A stretch of 64,000 bases of DNA from JBQCHF01 sp051954955 (GCA_051954955.1 JBQCHF010000044.1:1-64000); one strand, 5' to 3'; positions 8,124 through 16,692 are shown, counted from the stretch's first letter. Notes: generated from the letters alone by a model not told the origin. Program-made: numbers and translations.

Positions 8124-8215
8124 CGGAACGATCACGACCTCGTGATCATGTCTCGCCGACCGAGGTGAATTCTCCTGGGTAGGCGAGTAGAGATCACGGT
8201 CCCGTGATCATTCCG
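8124..8215. repeat. 92-bp modular palindromic element D1
   Basis: Starts CGGAACGATCAC and ends GTGATCATTCCG, so the ends pair with one G-T mismatch. Each end is itself a small hairpin (GATCACGA..CGTGATC and GATCACGG..CCGTGATC). The centre is an imperfect palindrome, CTCGCC...GGCGAG, around GAATTC. Same length and architecture as 23508-23599 and 23641-23732. It lies between the convergent ends of pheA and the YihY-family gene and is likely transcribed from both sides. Confidence 0.7.
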
Positions 8216-8244
8216 ACCGGGGCCTCGACGTCGTCAGGCGTGCC

Positions 8245-9249
8245 TCAGGCCGGCGCCGACGACGCCGGGTGCCGCAGGTCGGCGCTGGCGTGCGAGCGCA
8301 GCCGGGTCTGCTCGGGGTCCTCGGCGGCGCCGTCGAGGACGCCGGCGCGCACCGCCTCCAGCTGGGCGGCGAAGGCGACGCCGAGGAAGAGCGCCGCCGC
8401 GGTCAGGTTGGCCCAGACCAGCAGGGCGATGATCCCGGTGAGCGGGCCGTAGACCTGGCCGAACGAGGAGGACTTGGCCACGTAGAGCGCGAGCAGACCG
8501 GTGAAGACCAGCCACAGCAGCAGCGACACCCCGGCGCCGAAGGACAGCCAGGACCAGCCGGGCTGGCGGCGGCGCGGCGACCAGCGCAGCACGGCAGTCA
8601 CGCTGGCCAGCACCAGCAGCAGGCCCAGGGGCCAGCGCACGGCGTCGACGACCATCGCGTCCGTGCCGTAGACCTTGTGCACGGCGTCGGTGACCGAGCC
8701 TCCGGCCACGATCAGCAGCAGGCCGAGCATCAGCGGCACGCCCACGACCGCGGACATCGCCGCCGCCCGGGAGTACTTCTGCAGGGTCGGACGGTCGCGC
8801 TGGATGCCGTAGATGCGGTTGGCCCCCCGCTCGAGCTGCCCCATCGCCGTGGTGAGCGCGACGACGGCGGTCAGCAGGCCCAGCCACAGCGCGAGCTGCC
8901 CACCGGTGCCGGCCTGCTGCGCGGACTTGTCCAGCGTCTGCTTCACCACGCCCTGCGAGCCGCCCGGCGTGACGCCCAGCAGCGACCTCCGGATCACCTC
9001 CGACACCTTGTCGGAGTGCACGACGGACCCGAGGCCCACGGTGGCGATGGCCAGCGGGACCAGCGCCAGCACCGACTGCAGCGCGAACGCCCGCGCGTGT
9101 GAGAAGCCGTCGCCGTAGCGGAACCGCGAGTAGGCCTCCTTGGCCAACCGCCCGCGGCCGTAGCGTGCCAGCACCTCGCGCGCGTCCTCCGCGGTCAGCT
9201 CACCGCCGGACCAGCTCGCCGTCTCCGGCACCCGCGTCACCGAGCTCAT
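8245..9249 (-). CDS. YihY/BrkB family membrane protein
   Basis: 334 residues with about six membrane helices between residues 55 and 290. Features typical of the YihY/UPF0761 family are GFSHARAFALQSVLALVPLAI near residue 50, QLERGANRIYGIQRDRP, and FGQVYGPLTGIIALLVWANLTAAALFLG in the last helices. Family members have been linked variously to transport and envelope functions; the molecular role is unsettled. The ATG overlaps the stop of the lipid kinase gene by 4 bases. It is the last gene of a PAP2-kinase-YihY operon, which suggests an envelope or lipid role. Confidence 0.85.
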   Translation of the reverse strand: MSSVTRVPETASWSGGELTAEDAREVLARYGRGRLAKEAYSRFRYGDGFSHARAFALQSVLALVPLAIATVGLGSVVHSDKVSEVIRRSLLGVTPGGSQGVVKQTLDKSAQQAGTGGQLALWLGLLTAVVALTTAMGQLERGANRIYGIQRDRPTLQKYSRAAAMSAVVGVPLMLGLLLIVAGGSVTDAVHKVYGTDAMVVDAVRWPLGLLLVLASVTAVLRWSPRRRQPGWSWLSFGAGVSLLLWLVFTGLLALYVAKSSSFGQVYGPLTGIIALLVWANLTAAALFLGVAFAAQLEAVRAGVLDGAAEDPEQTRLRSHASADLRHPASSAPA

Positions 9250-10130
9250 GACGACACCCCCACCTTCAGCAGCAGAGCACCGGGTTCCACCTCGATCAGC
9301 AGCCGGGAACGTTCCCCCGCGTCGTCGCCGTCAAGCTCGCTGGGCTGGGCCGGGGCGGCCTCCAGCTCCACCCGCCGGGCCCGCGCCCGGTGCAGCCGGG
9401 GGTCCTCGTAGGCACGCCGGGTGAGCACCCGCCCGGCCACTCGCAGCCAGTCCACCGGCCCGGACGGGGCGACCACGACGACGTCGAGCAGCCCGTCGTC
9501 GGGGACGGCGTCCGGCAGCAGCACCAGCCCGCCCTGCAGCCGGCCCACGTTGCCGACGACCACGGTGCGTGCCCGGACCCGGCGGGTCGGCCCGTCGTCC
9601 AGCCGCATCCGCACGGTGAAGCGCGGGTCGCGCAGGTGCCGGGCCGCGGACACCACGTAGGCGGCCCAGCCGACCTTCGCCTTGAGCTTCTCGGGCACGT
9701 CGGTGGTGAGGCTGGCGTCCAGGCCCAGCCCGGCCATCACCGCGAACCGCTCCTCGCCGGCGCGGCCGAGGTCGAGGGTCCGCACGTCACCGTCCAGGGC
9801 GGCGGCGAGGGCCTCGTCCAGATCCGTGGCCAGCTCGAGGTTGCGCACCAGCAGGTTGCCGGTGCCCGCCGGCAGCACCGCCAGCGGCACGCCCGAGCCG
9901 GCCAGCGCGGTGGCCACGCACCGCACGGTGCCGTCGCCGCCGCACGCCATGACGACGTCGACGCCCGCGGCAAGTGCCTCCCGCGCCATGCCCTGCCCCG
10001 GGTCGTGCTCGGTCGTGGGCAGCACGAGCGGCGCCTCCCAGCCGCGGTCCGCCCCGGCCTTGGCCACCTGCTCGGCCAGCGCGTCGACGTCGTCGACCTT
10101 GGTCGGGTTGACGACCAGGGCGGCCCTCAC
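9246..10130 (-). CDS. Diacylglycerol kinase-type lipid kinase
   Basis: 294 residues with the DAGK catalytic domain. VVNPTK lies at the N-terminus, the nucleotide-binding ACGGDGTVR near residue 63, and VLPAGTGNLLVRNL near residue 85. The C-terminal half contains the family's GNVGRLQGGLVLLPDAVPDDGLLDVVVV. Such enzymes phosphorylate diacylglycerol or related long-chain lipids and recycle lipid intermediates at the membrane. The gene overlaps its neighbours by 4 bases on both sides: GTG inside the stop of the upstream PAP2 gene, TGA inside the start of the YihY gene. A kinase coupled to a phosphatase for the opposite reaction suggests control of a lipid phosphate pool. Confidence 0.9.
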   Translation of the reverse strand: MRAALVVNPTKVDDVDALAEQVAKAGADRGWEAPLVLPTTEHDPGQGMAREALAAGVDVVMACGGDGTVRCVATALAGSGVPLAVLPAGTGNLLVRNLELATDLDEALAAALDGDVRTLDLGRAGEERFAVMAGLGLDASLTTDVPEKLKAKVGWAAYVVSAARHLRDPRFTVRMRLDDGPTRRVRARTVVVGNVGRLQGGLVLLPDAVPDDGLLDVVVVAPSGPVDWLRVAGRVLTRRAYEDPRLHRARARRVELEAAPAQPSELDGDDAGERSRLLIEVEPGALLLKVGVSS

Positions 10131-10897
10131 GTGGTCACGTCCGCCGTCGGCGCGCCGCTGCCGGGGGACCCGTCCAGCCGGCGTCGCAGCCCCGCCGGCA
10201 GCGCGCGCAGCAGGAACCCGCGGGCGGCGATCCAGACCGAGATGATCCCGTTGATGAAGGCGCCGGTGACGTCGGTGGGGTGGTGCATCCCGCGGTAGAG
10301 CCGGCTGGCCGCCACGGCGAGGGGCACCAGGGCGAACGCGGCGACCACCAGCACCCGCTTCCAGGTGCCGCCGGCGTGCCAGGCGCAGATGACCGCGATG
10401 CCCAGGTAGAGGGCGGTGGCGGCGCCGGTGTGGCCGGAGGGGAAGCTGGACGTGGGCGGCGCCGGGTCGAGCTTGGGGACGTCGGGGCGCTGGCGCGAGA
10501 TCACCAGCTGGGTGCAGAAGAACACCAGCGCCTGCAGGGCGACCGCGAGCACGAGGAACGCGGACTCACGCCACCGGTGCAGCACCAGCCGGAGCACGAG
10601 GGCGACGACGGCGGTGGTCGCGATGATCGTCCCGGTGTTGCCGACGAGGGTGGCCCAGTGGCTGATCCCGTTCCAGGTGCCGGTGCGGTCCGCCGCCAGG
10701 TCGCGGTTGACGACGTCCTCGACGTCCACCGGCCAGACCTGGCGTAGCGGCCCGGTGACCAGCAGCCCGAGGCCCACCATCAGGCACCACAGCACCGCCC
10801 CGCCCAGCAGCAGCCGTCCCACCAGGCCGCGCAGGCTGGCGCGAGCAGCCGGTGCCGACGTCGAGGCGGTGAGGCCGGGATGCGTCTCCGAGGTCAT
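10127..10897 (-). CDS. PAP2-family membrane phosphatase
   Basis: 256 residues, about six membrane helices. All three PAP2 catalytic motifs are present: ISRQRPDVPKLDP, SFPSGHTGAA, and SRLYRGMHHPTDV with its HxxxxD. These enzymes remove phosphate from lipid phosphates such as phosphatidic acid or undecaprenyl pyrophosphate on the outer side of the membrane. First gene of a coupled operon with a DAGK-type kinase and a YihY protein. The exact substrate cannot be told from sequence. Confidence 0.9.
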   Translation of the reverse strand: MTSETHPGLTASTSAPAARASLRGLVGRLLLGGAVLWCLMVGLGLLVTGPLRQVWPVDVEDVVNRDLAADRTGTWNGISHWATLVGNTGTIIATTAVVALVLRLVLHRWRESAFLVLAVALQALVFFCTQLVISRQRPDVPKLDPAPPTSSFPSGHTGAATALYLGIAVICAWHAGGTWKRVLVVAAFALVPLAVAASRLYRGMHHPTDVTGAFINGIISVWIAARGFLLRALPAGLRRRLDGSPGSGAPTADVTT

Positions 10898-10944
10898 GTC
10901 GGAGAGGATTACCCCGGTCTCAGTCCGGCAACGCTTCGGTCAAG

Positions 10945-11709
10945 TCAGGCTGAACCGGGCACGGCCCGCTGCGACTCGGCCGGGTCCAGCCCGCGCGAGC
11001 GCAGCCGGCCCCAGGCCCCGAAGGCCACCGTGGAACCGGCCACCACCGCGAGCGCCACGATCCAGCCGGCCAGCACGTCGCTGACGAAGTGCACGCCCAG
11101 CGCGATCCGGTCGAAGCCGGTGAGCAGCACCAGGAACGCGCCCACGGCCCAGGCGACCGCGCGCCAGCGCCGCCCCAGCACCGGCAGCACCACCAGCAGC
11201 ACGATCGCGGTACCCAGCATCGAGTTGAGCGCGTGCCCGGAGGGGAAGCTGTAGCTGCTGGCGGAGGCCACCGGGTCCGGGAACGTGGGCCGGGCGCGGG
11301 CCACCACGTGCTTGAGCACGACGCCCAGCACGCCGCCGACGGCCAGGGTCACCACCGCCCACACCGCCAGCCGGCGCGCCCGGTGCACCCACAGCCACAC
11401 CGCCACGGCCACCACCACGGCCCGGAAGGTGTTGGGCGCGAGGACCACGGCGAGGGTGTCGAGCAGGTGCACGACGCCGGCGTGCTGCAGCGCCCAGCCG
11501 TTGAGCCCGTCCGCCACCCCCTTGTCGATGTGCTCGAGCCCCTCGTACTTGCCCTCCACGAGCAGGAGCAGCAGCAGGAACGGCAGGGCGACGAGCCCGG
11601 CGATCAGGGCGCCGGTGGCGAGGCGCACCGCCAGGCGCGCCTCGTGGGCGGGAGACGTCGTGGCGGGGTCCGCGCCGAGCCGGCGCCGCCCGGTGGAGGC
11701 CGAGGTCAT
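10945..11709 (-). CDS. PAP2-family membrane phosphatase (second copy)
   Basis: 254 residues. A paralogue or distant relative of the neighbouring PAP2 enzyme with all three motifs: KHVVARARPTFPD, SYSFPSGHALNS and GFDRIALGVHFVSDVLAG. It has an N-terminal helix (about 30-50), a conserved extracytoplasmic segment, and five further helices. There are 47 bases between it and the downstream PAP2-kinase-YihY operon, so it may be the promoter-proximal gene of the same transcript. TATGCA lies 6 nt before the ATG, consistent with leaderless initiation. Divergent from serS. Confidence 0.88.
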   Translation of the reverse strand: MTSASTGRRRLGADPATTSPAHEARLAVRLATGALIAGLVALPFLLLLLLVEGKYEGLEHIDKGVADGLNGWALQHAGVVHLLDTLAVVLAPNTFRAVVVAVAVWLWVHRARRLAVWAVVTLAVGGVLGVVLKHVVARARPTFPDPVASASSYSFPSGHALNSMLGTAIVLLVVLPVLGRRWRAVAWAVGAFLVLLTGFDRIALGVHFVSDVLAGWIVALAVVAGSTVAFGAWGRLRSRGLDPAESQRAVPGSA

Positions 11710-11765
11710 GGCCTCTGCATACCCGCGAGAGCCGTTACCCGCACGACCGCTCCGCCGCGCGCCGA

Positions 11766-11771
11766 TAGCCT
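11766..11771 (+). promoter_or_regulatory. -10 box of serS, leaderless
   Basis: TAGCCT at 11766-11771, then six bases (GGTGAG), then the GTG start of serS. There is no Shine-Dalgarno sequence between them. Confidence 0.6.
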
Positions 11772-11777
11772 GGTGAG

Positions 11778-13046
11778 GTGATCGAGCCGCGCCTGCTCCG
11801 TGACCAGCCCGACCTCGTTCGCGCCTCGCAGCGCGCCCGCGGCGAGGACCCGTCGCTCGTCGACGCCGCCCTGGCGGCCGACGAGTCCCGACGGTCGTCC
11901 ATCGCCGCCTTCGAGGCGCTGCGCGCCGAGCAGAAGTCGCTGGGCAAGGACGTGGCCACGGCGCAGGGCGAGCAGAAGGCGGCGCTGCTGGCGCGCACCA
12001 AGGAGCTCGCCGGGCAGGTGAAGGCCGCCGACGCCGTCGCCTCGCAAGCCTCGGCCGCCTTCGACGCCGCGCTGCTGGCCCTGTCCAACGTGGTCGAGGA
12101 CGGCGTGCCCGAGGGCGGCGAGGACGACTACGTCGTGCTCGAGGAGATCGGCGCCAAGCCCGAGTTCGGCTTCACCCCGCGCGACCACGTCGAGCTGGGC
12201 CGGATGCTCGGCGCCGTCGACATGGACCGCGGTGCGAAGGTGTCCGGCTCGCGCTTCTACTACCTCACCGGCGTCGGCGCCCTGCTGTCGCTGGCCCTGC
12301 AGCGCTACGCGCTCGACTTCGCGATGCAGAACGGGTTCACGCCCGTCCTCCCGCCGGTCCTGGTGCGCCCCGAGGCGATGGAGGGCACCGGGTTCCTCGG
12401 CCAGGCGGCCGAGAACGTCTACCGGCTCGAGCAGGACGACGTCTATCTCGTCGGCACCTCCGAGGTGCCGCTGGCGGCCTACCACATGGACGAGATCCTG
12501 GACGCCGACCAGGTGCCGCTGCGCTACGCCGGCTCCTCGCCGTGCTTCCGCCGCGAGGCCGGCAGCCACGGCAAGGACACCCGCGGCATCTGGCGTGTGC
12601 ACCAGTTCGACAAGGTGGAGATGTTCGTCTTCTGCGCGCCGGAGGACGCCCAGAAGGAGCACCAGCGGCTGCTCGAGCTGGAGAAGGCGTTCCTCACCTC
12701 GCTCGGCGTCCCGTTCCGGGTCATCGACGTCGCCTCCGGCGACCTCGGCGCCTCCGCCGCCCGCAAGTACGACTGCGAGGCGTGGATCCCCACCCACGCC
12801 AGCTACCGCGAGGTCACCTCCACCTCCAACTGCACGGAGTTCCAGGCCCGCCGGCTGCGGGTACGCCTCCGGGACGGCGAGGGTCGCACCCGTCCCGCGG
12901 CCACCCTCAACGGCACCATGGCGGCCGACACCCGGCTCATCGTGGCGATCCTGGAGAACTTCCAGCAGGAGGACGGATCCGTGGTGGTCCCGGAGGTGCT
13001 GCGGCCCGGCGTCGGGCGCGACGTGCTCGAGCCGGTCACCAAGTGA
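11778..13046 (+). CDS. serS: Seryl-tRNA synthetase
   Basis: 422 residues, the usual length for bacterial SerRS. Class II enzyme charging tRNA-Ser. The N-terminal coiled-coil arm (about residues 28-100) begins after MIEPRLLRDQPDLVRASQRARG. The catalytic core shows motif 2 (SPCFRREAGSHGKDTRGIWR) with the TSEVPLAAYH serine-adenylate pocket before it, and motif 3 (NGTMAADTRLIVAILENFQ). The start is fixed by the leaderless promoter 6 nt upstream. The stop overlaps the GTG of the next gene, a HAD phosphatase, so the two are likely co-transcribed. Confidence 0.97.
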   Translation: MIEPRLLRDQPDLVRASQRARGEDPSLVDAALAADESRRSSIAAFEALRAEQKSLGKDVATAQGEQKAALLARTKELAGQVKAADAVASQASAAFDAALLALSNVVEDGVPEGGEDDYVVLEEIGAKPEFGFTPRDHVELGRMLGAVDMDRGAKVSGSRFYYLTGVGALLSLALQRYALDFAMQNGFTPVLPPVLVRPEAMEGTGFLGQAAENVYRLEQDDVYLVGTSEVPLAAYHMDEILDADQVPLRYAGSSPCFRREAGSHGKDTRGIWRVHQFDKVEMFVFCAPEDAQKEHQRLLELEKAFLTSLGVPFRVIDVASGDLGASAARKYDCEAWIPTHASYREVTSTSNCTEFQARRLRVRLRDGEGRTRPAATLNGTMAADTRLIVAILENFQQEDGSVVVPEVLRPGVGRDVLEPVTK

Positions 13047-13909
13047 CGTTGCCCGGCCAGTCCTCCGACGGCTCGTCGGAGCCGGCCGCGCCTCGCCTCG
13101 GGCGGCCGGACGGGTCCCGGGACGGCTGGGTGCCCAAGCTCGTCGCCCTCGACCTCGACGGCACCGTGCTGCGCGGGGACGAGACCCTGTCCGACGTCGT
13201 GCGCGAGGCGGTCGGCTCGGCCCGGGAGGCTGGCGCGCACGTCGTCGTGGCCACCGGGCGCACCGTCGTCGGCGCGCTCGACCCGGCCCGCGACCTGGGC
13301 CTGGCCGGCTCGCTCAACGTGTGCAGCAACGGCGCCGTCACCGCGGTGCTCGACCCGCTCGACGTCGTCGACATGGTCACCTTCGACCCCGCGCCGGTCG
13401 TCCGCGCGCTGCGCCAGGAGCTGCCCGACGCGCTGTTCGCGGTGGAGGTGCTCGGCACCGGGCACCTGGTCACCGGTCCGTTCCCGGAGGGCGAGCTCAC
13501 CGGCGCGCAGACCGTCGTCGACCTCGACGAGCTGCTGGCCAACCAGGCCACCCGCGTGGTGATGCGCAGCCCGGACCGCGAGCCGGCGCACTTCCTGGAG
13601 CTGGTCCGCCGGCTCGGCCTGGAGGACGTCTCCTACGCCGTGGGCTACACCGCCTGGCTCGACGTCGCCCCGCAGGGGGTCAGCAAGGCCTCCGGGCTGG
13701 AGGGCCTGGCCCGCCGGCTCGGCGTCGACCCCGCCGACGTGCTCGCGGTCGGCGACGGCCGCAACGACCTGGAGATGCTGCGCTGGGCCGGCTGCGGCAT
13801 CGCCATGGGCCAGGCCCCGGCCGAGGTCCAGGACGCCGCGGACCTGGTCACCGGCCCGGTGGACGAGGACGGCCTGGCCACCGCCCTGTCCTGGTTCTTC
13901 GACCTCTGA
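13043..13909 (+). CDS. HAD-superfamily (Cof-type) phosphatase
   Basis: 288 residues if translation starts at the GTG overlapping the serS stop. The domain proper begins at residue 30 with KLVALDLDGTVL, and a GTG at 13130 just before it is a plausible alternative start. Motif I is DLDGT (nucleophile and general acid Asp), motif II is ATGRT, and motif IV is GDGRNDLEML. An alpha/beta cap between them marks Cof/type IIB enzymes, which hydrolyse sugar phosphates, FMN or similar small phosphates. A second HAD enzyme follows immediately. Confidence 0.85.
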   Translation: MTLPGQSSDGSSEPAAPRLGRPDGSRDGWVPKLVALDLDGTVLRGDETLSDVVREAVGSAREAGAHVVVATGRTVVGALDPARDLGLAGSLNVCSNGAVTAVLDPLDVVDMVTFDPAPVVRALRQELPDALFAVEVLGTGHLVTGPFPEGELTGAQTVVDLDELLANQATRVVMRSPDREPAHFLELVRRLGLEDVSYAVGYTAWLDVAPQGVSKASGLEGLARRLGVDPADVLAVGDGRNDLEMLRWAGCGIAMGQAPAEVQDAADLVTGPVDEDGLATALSWFFDL

Positions 13910-13933
13910 CCCCATGCGTGATCATGCAAATGG

Positions 13934-13988
13934 CGTGATCATGCAATTCTCGCGATCTTGGAGTGATCACATGAATTGCATGATCACG
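13934..13988. repeat. GATC-type palindromic element A2
   Basis: 15-bp perfect arms: CGTGATCATGCAATT (13934-13948) and AATTGCATGATCACG (13974-13988). An extra half copy, GCGTGATCATGCAAA, sits at 13916-13930, and a CGCGATCTTG core lies between the arms. It lies between two tandem HAD genes. An ATG inside the right arm (13979) is not used as a start because a better one lies downstream. Confidence 0.7.
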
Positions 13989-14026
13989 GGGAGGTGGGGC
14001 TGGGTGCGTTCGGGGATGATCGGGGG

Positions 14027-14908
14027 GTGACGCGCGCACGGCATGCACGGCATCTTCCAGGGCTGGTGGCCACCGACCTCGACGGCACAGTGGTCCGCAC
14101 CGACGGCACCCTGTCCGACCGCACGGTCGCCGCGCTGCGGGCGGCACAGGACGCCGGCTCCACCGTGGTCTTCGTGACCGGCCGTCCCCCGCGCTGGATG
14201 CGACCCATCGCCGAGCGCACCGGGCACGCCGGGCTCGCGGTCTGCGCCAACGGGGCGCTGGTCTACGACCTGAGCCGCGAGGAGGTCGTCGAGTCCTTCC
14301 CGCTCAGCACCGAGGTGGCCCTGGAGATCGCGCTGCGGCTGCGAAGCGCGCTGCCGGGGGCGGCCTTCGCCGTGGAGTCGCCGGCCGGCTTCGCCCGCGA
14401 GCCCGGCTACCTGGTCCGCTTCGACGTAGGCGACCACGGGGTGGGCGAGCTCGAGGAGCTGCTCGACGCGGCCGCCGACGGCGCGGTGAAGATGCTGGTC
14501 CGGGTGGGCGAGAGCGCTCCCGACGGCCCCGACGCCTCCGATGTCGATGCCCTGCTCGCCGCCGCCCGCGAGGTGCTCGGCGACCTGGCCGAGGTCACCC
14601 ACTCCACCCCCACCGGCCCGCCGCTGCTGGAGGTCTCCGCGCCGGGGGTGTCCAAGGCCACCACGCTGGCCCGGCTGGCCGCCGAGCGCGGGCTGACCGC
14701 GGCCGACGTCGTCGCCTTCGGGGACATGCCCAACGACCTGCCGATGCTGGCCTGGGCGGGTCTGTCGGTGGCTGTCGCGAATGCCCACCCGGAGGTGCTG
14801 GCCGCCGCCGACCACGTCACCAGGTCCAACGACGACGACGGCGTGGCGTATGTGCTCGAGCACCTGCTGTCGCACGGGACACTGGAGGCGTGGACCTCAA
14901 CTGGCTGA
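14027..14908 (+). CDS. HAD-superfamily (Cof-type) phosphatase, second copy
   Basis: 293 residues. Motif I is VATDLDGTVV, motif II is FVTGRPPRW, and the C-terminal motif is AFGDMPNDLPMLAWAG, with a type IIB cap between. It resembles the preceding HAD enzyme in order and length, so this may be a tandem duplication that has diverged, though identity is moderate by eye. The GTG at 14027 was chosen because GATGAT ends 6 nt upstream, whereas the upstream ATG lies within the palindromic element. The 3' end overlaps the SET-domain gene by 19 bases. Confidence 0.85.
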   Translation: MTRARHARHLPGLVATDLDGTVVRTDGTLSDRTVAALRAAQDAGSTVVFVTGRPPRWMRPIAERTGHAGLAVCANGALVYDLSREEVVESFPLSTEVALEIALRLRSALPGAAFAVESPAGFAREPGYLVRFDVGDHGVGELEELLDAAADGAVKMLVRVGESAPDGPDASDVDALLAAAREVLGDLAEVTHSTPTGPPLLEVSAPGVSKATTLARLAAERGLTAADVVAFGDMPNDLPMLAWAGLSVAVANAHPEVLAAADHVTRSNDDDGVAYVLEHLLSHGTLEAWTSTG

Positions 14909-15408
14909 CTCCCCTCGCGGAGACCCGACCCGCCGGCACCAAGGGCTGGGGCAGCTTCGCCCGGGAGCCCATCCCGGCCGGCACGACCGTGGCCGGCTTC
15001 GGCGGCTACGCCGTCCCTCGCGCCGTCCTCGACACCCTCTCCGCCGACCGGGCGAGCCGATCGATCCAGATCGACGACGACCTGTTCCTGGTGAGCAACG
15101 ACGACCCCGAGCCCGGGGACATGCTCAACCACTCCTGCGAGCCCACCTGCGGGCTGATGGGCGGCACCATCCTCGTGGCGATGCGCGACATCGCGGCCGG
15201 CGAGGAGCTCACCTTCGACTACGCCACCTGCGACGGCTCGGACTACGACGAGTTCGTCTGCGCGTGCGCCGCCCCCACCTGCCGCGGCGTCGTCAGCGGC
15301 ACCGACTGGCGCCTGCCCGAGCTGCACGCCAAGTACGCCGGATGGTTCTCCCCCTACCTGGCCCGGCGCATCGCCCGGCTCGGGGACGAGACCGCGCCGG
15401 TGGGCTGA
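14890..15408 (+). CDS. SET-domain protein (putative lysine methyltransferase)
   Basis: 172 residues containing a compact SET fold. GTKGWGSFAREPIPAG is the N-terminal substrate/AdoMet segment, and MLNHSCEPTCG is the hallmark NHSCxP motif. AAGEELTFDYATC contains the catalytic region (E-L-T-F-D-Y). A post-SET-like cysteine cluster, CACAAPTCRG, follows. SET proteins transfer methyl groups from S-adenosylmethionine to protein lysines. Bacterial examples are a minority and their substrates mostly unknown. The start lies inside the end of the HAD gene, and a strong hairpin follows at 15428-15484. No histone-like partner is nearby. Confidence 0.85.
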   Translation: MDLNWLTPLAETRPAGTKGWGSFAREPIPAGTTVAGFGGYAVPRAVLDTLSADRASRSIQIDDDLFLVSNDDPEPGDMLNHSCEPTCGLMGGTILVAMRDIAAGEELTFDYATCDGSDYDEFVCACAAPTCRGVVSGTDWRLPELHAKYAGWFSPYLARRIARLGDETAPVG

Positions 15409-15427
15409 GGCCCGGCCGCCAGCGCGT

Positions 15428-15484
15428 ATGGGGTGAGGGTGCCCCGGAGCCAGACCTATTGGCTCTCGGGCACCCTCACCCCAT
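15428..15484. terminator. Long hairpin with 17-bp perfect stem
   Basis: Arms ATGGGGTGAGGGTGCCC (15428-15444) and GGGCACCCTCACCCCAT (15468-15484) are perfectly complementary. A second 6-bp stem, GAGCCA/TGGCTC (15447-15452, 15460-15465), lies in the loop. There is no T tract. It sits 20 bases after the SET gene stop and upstream of mreB, so it probably terminates the serS-HAD-HAD-SET transcription unit. Confidence 0.65.
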
Positions 15485-15696
15485 GGCTTCGATCTTGGTC
15501 TGGGGTCGGCCACCCGGCAGAGAATCACGAGCAGCCACAAGCAGAACCCGCTCCGTGAGCACGCTGCTCGAACGCCCCGGGACCTAGGCCCACCCTTGCC
15601 CCAACCCTGACCCGCACCCGCTCCGCCGTGCCTATGGTCGAAGCGACGCGGGGCCCGTCGACGGGTGGGCTGCGAGCGCCGGCCAAGGGGGCATCC

Positions 15697-16692
15697 GTGA
15701 CGTCGCTGGGCATCGACCTCGGCACCGCCAACACCGTGGTGTGCCACCCCAAGCGCGGCATCCTGCTCGACGAGCCCTCGGTTATGGTGCTGCGCTCGGG
15801 CAGGGCGCGCCGGGGCCGGCTGGTCGGCTGGGGCGGCGAGGCGCACGACCTGCTCGGGCGCACGCCGGCCGGGATGACGGCGATCCGCCCGCTCTCTGAC
15901 GGCGTCGTCGTGGACCTGGAGACCGCCCGCACCTACCTGCGCGCCGTCGTCCGCTCCTCCGGCGGCTACACCCGACGGATGGCCCGGCCGCGCGCGGTGA
16001 TCGGCGTCCCGGCCGGGTCGACCCCGCTGGAGCGCCGGGCGCTGCTGGAGGCCGCCGAGCAGGCGCACGTGGCGCAGGGCCGCCTGCTGGCCGAGCCGAT
16101 CGCCGGCGCGCTCGGCTGCGGGCTGGACCCGTTGGAGCGGCGCACGCACATGGTCGTCGACGTCGGCGGCGGCACCTCCGAGGTCACCGCCTTCTGCTTC
16201 GGCGGCATCGTCGCCCACCGCACCTCCCGCACCGCCGGCGACGAGATGACCTTCGCCGTCTACCAGTACCTGCGCCAGGAGCGTGGACTGGTGATCGGCG
16301 AGCTGGTGGCCGAGCAGCTCAAGATCGAGGCCTCCGAGCAGGACGCGCCCTCGCTGGTCGTGCAGGGCCAGGACGCGGCCACCGGCCGGCCGCGGATGGC
16401 CACCGTGGACGTCGAGGAGATCGCCGAGGCGGTCCGCCCCGTCGTCGAGTCGGTGATCGCCACCCTCGCCGCCTGCCTGGAGGACCTCCCGCCGCAGGCG
16501 GTCAGCGACATCCACGACGAGGGCATCGTCGCCTTCGGCGGCGGCTCGCGCATGCGCGGCTTCGCCAAGCTGCTGGAGAACGCCTTCGGGTTCGCGGTGC
16601 GGGTGGCCGACAACCCGCTCACCTGCGTGGCCGAGGGCGCCGCGGCCGCGTTCCGCCGTCCCGGCGTGCTGTCCGCCTACGCCCTGGGCTGA
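15697..16692 (+). CDS. mreB: MreB/Mbl-type rod-shape actin homologue
   Basis: 331 residues, typical MreB length. The nucleotide-binding actin fold is shown by GIDLGTANTVV (phosphate 1), MVVDVGGGTSEVTAF (phosphate 2) and IVAFGGGSRMRGFAKLL (adenosine). MreB polymers guide lateral cell-wall synthesis with RodA and PBP2. The GTG at 15697 follows AAGGGGG with a 5-base gap, whereas a longer frame beginning at 15628 has no such site. It is convergent with the RodA-PBP fusion gene and separated from it by a terminator hairpin. No mreC/mreD is seen here. Some residues (CHPKRGILLDEPS) differ from classical MreB, so a divergent MreB-like paralogue is possible. Confidence 0.88.
   Translation: MTSLGIDLGTANTVVCHPKRGILLDEPSVMVLRSGRARRGRLVGWGGEAHDLLGRTPAGMTAIRPLSDGVVVDLETARTYLRAVVRSSGGYTRRMARPRAVIGVPAGSTPLERRALLEAAEQAHVAQGRLLAEPIAGALGCGLDPLERRTHMVVDVGGGTSEVTAFCFGGIVAHRTSRTAGDEMTFAVYQYLRQERGLVIGELVAEQLKIEASEQDAPSLVVQGQDAATGRPRMATVDVEEIAEAVRPVVESVIATLAACLEDLPPQAVSDIHDEGIVAFGGGSRMRGFAKLLENAFGFAVRVADNPLTCVAEGAAAAFRRPGVLSAYALG

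Noticed and set aside
11710..11777. A tRNA-Ser gene near serS
   Set aside because: The 68-base gap has no cloverleaf or T-loop consensus (GGTTCGA).
13976..14026. An ATG start for the second HAD gene
   Set aside because: It lies in or next to the right arm of the palindromic element. A GTG at 14027 with a -10-like box at the right distance is better.
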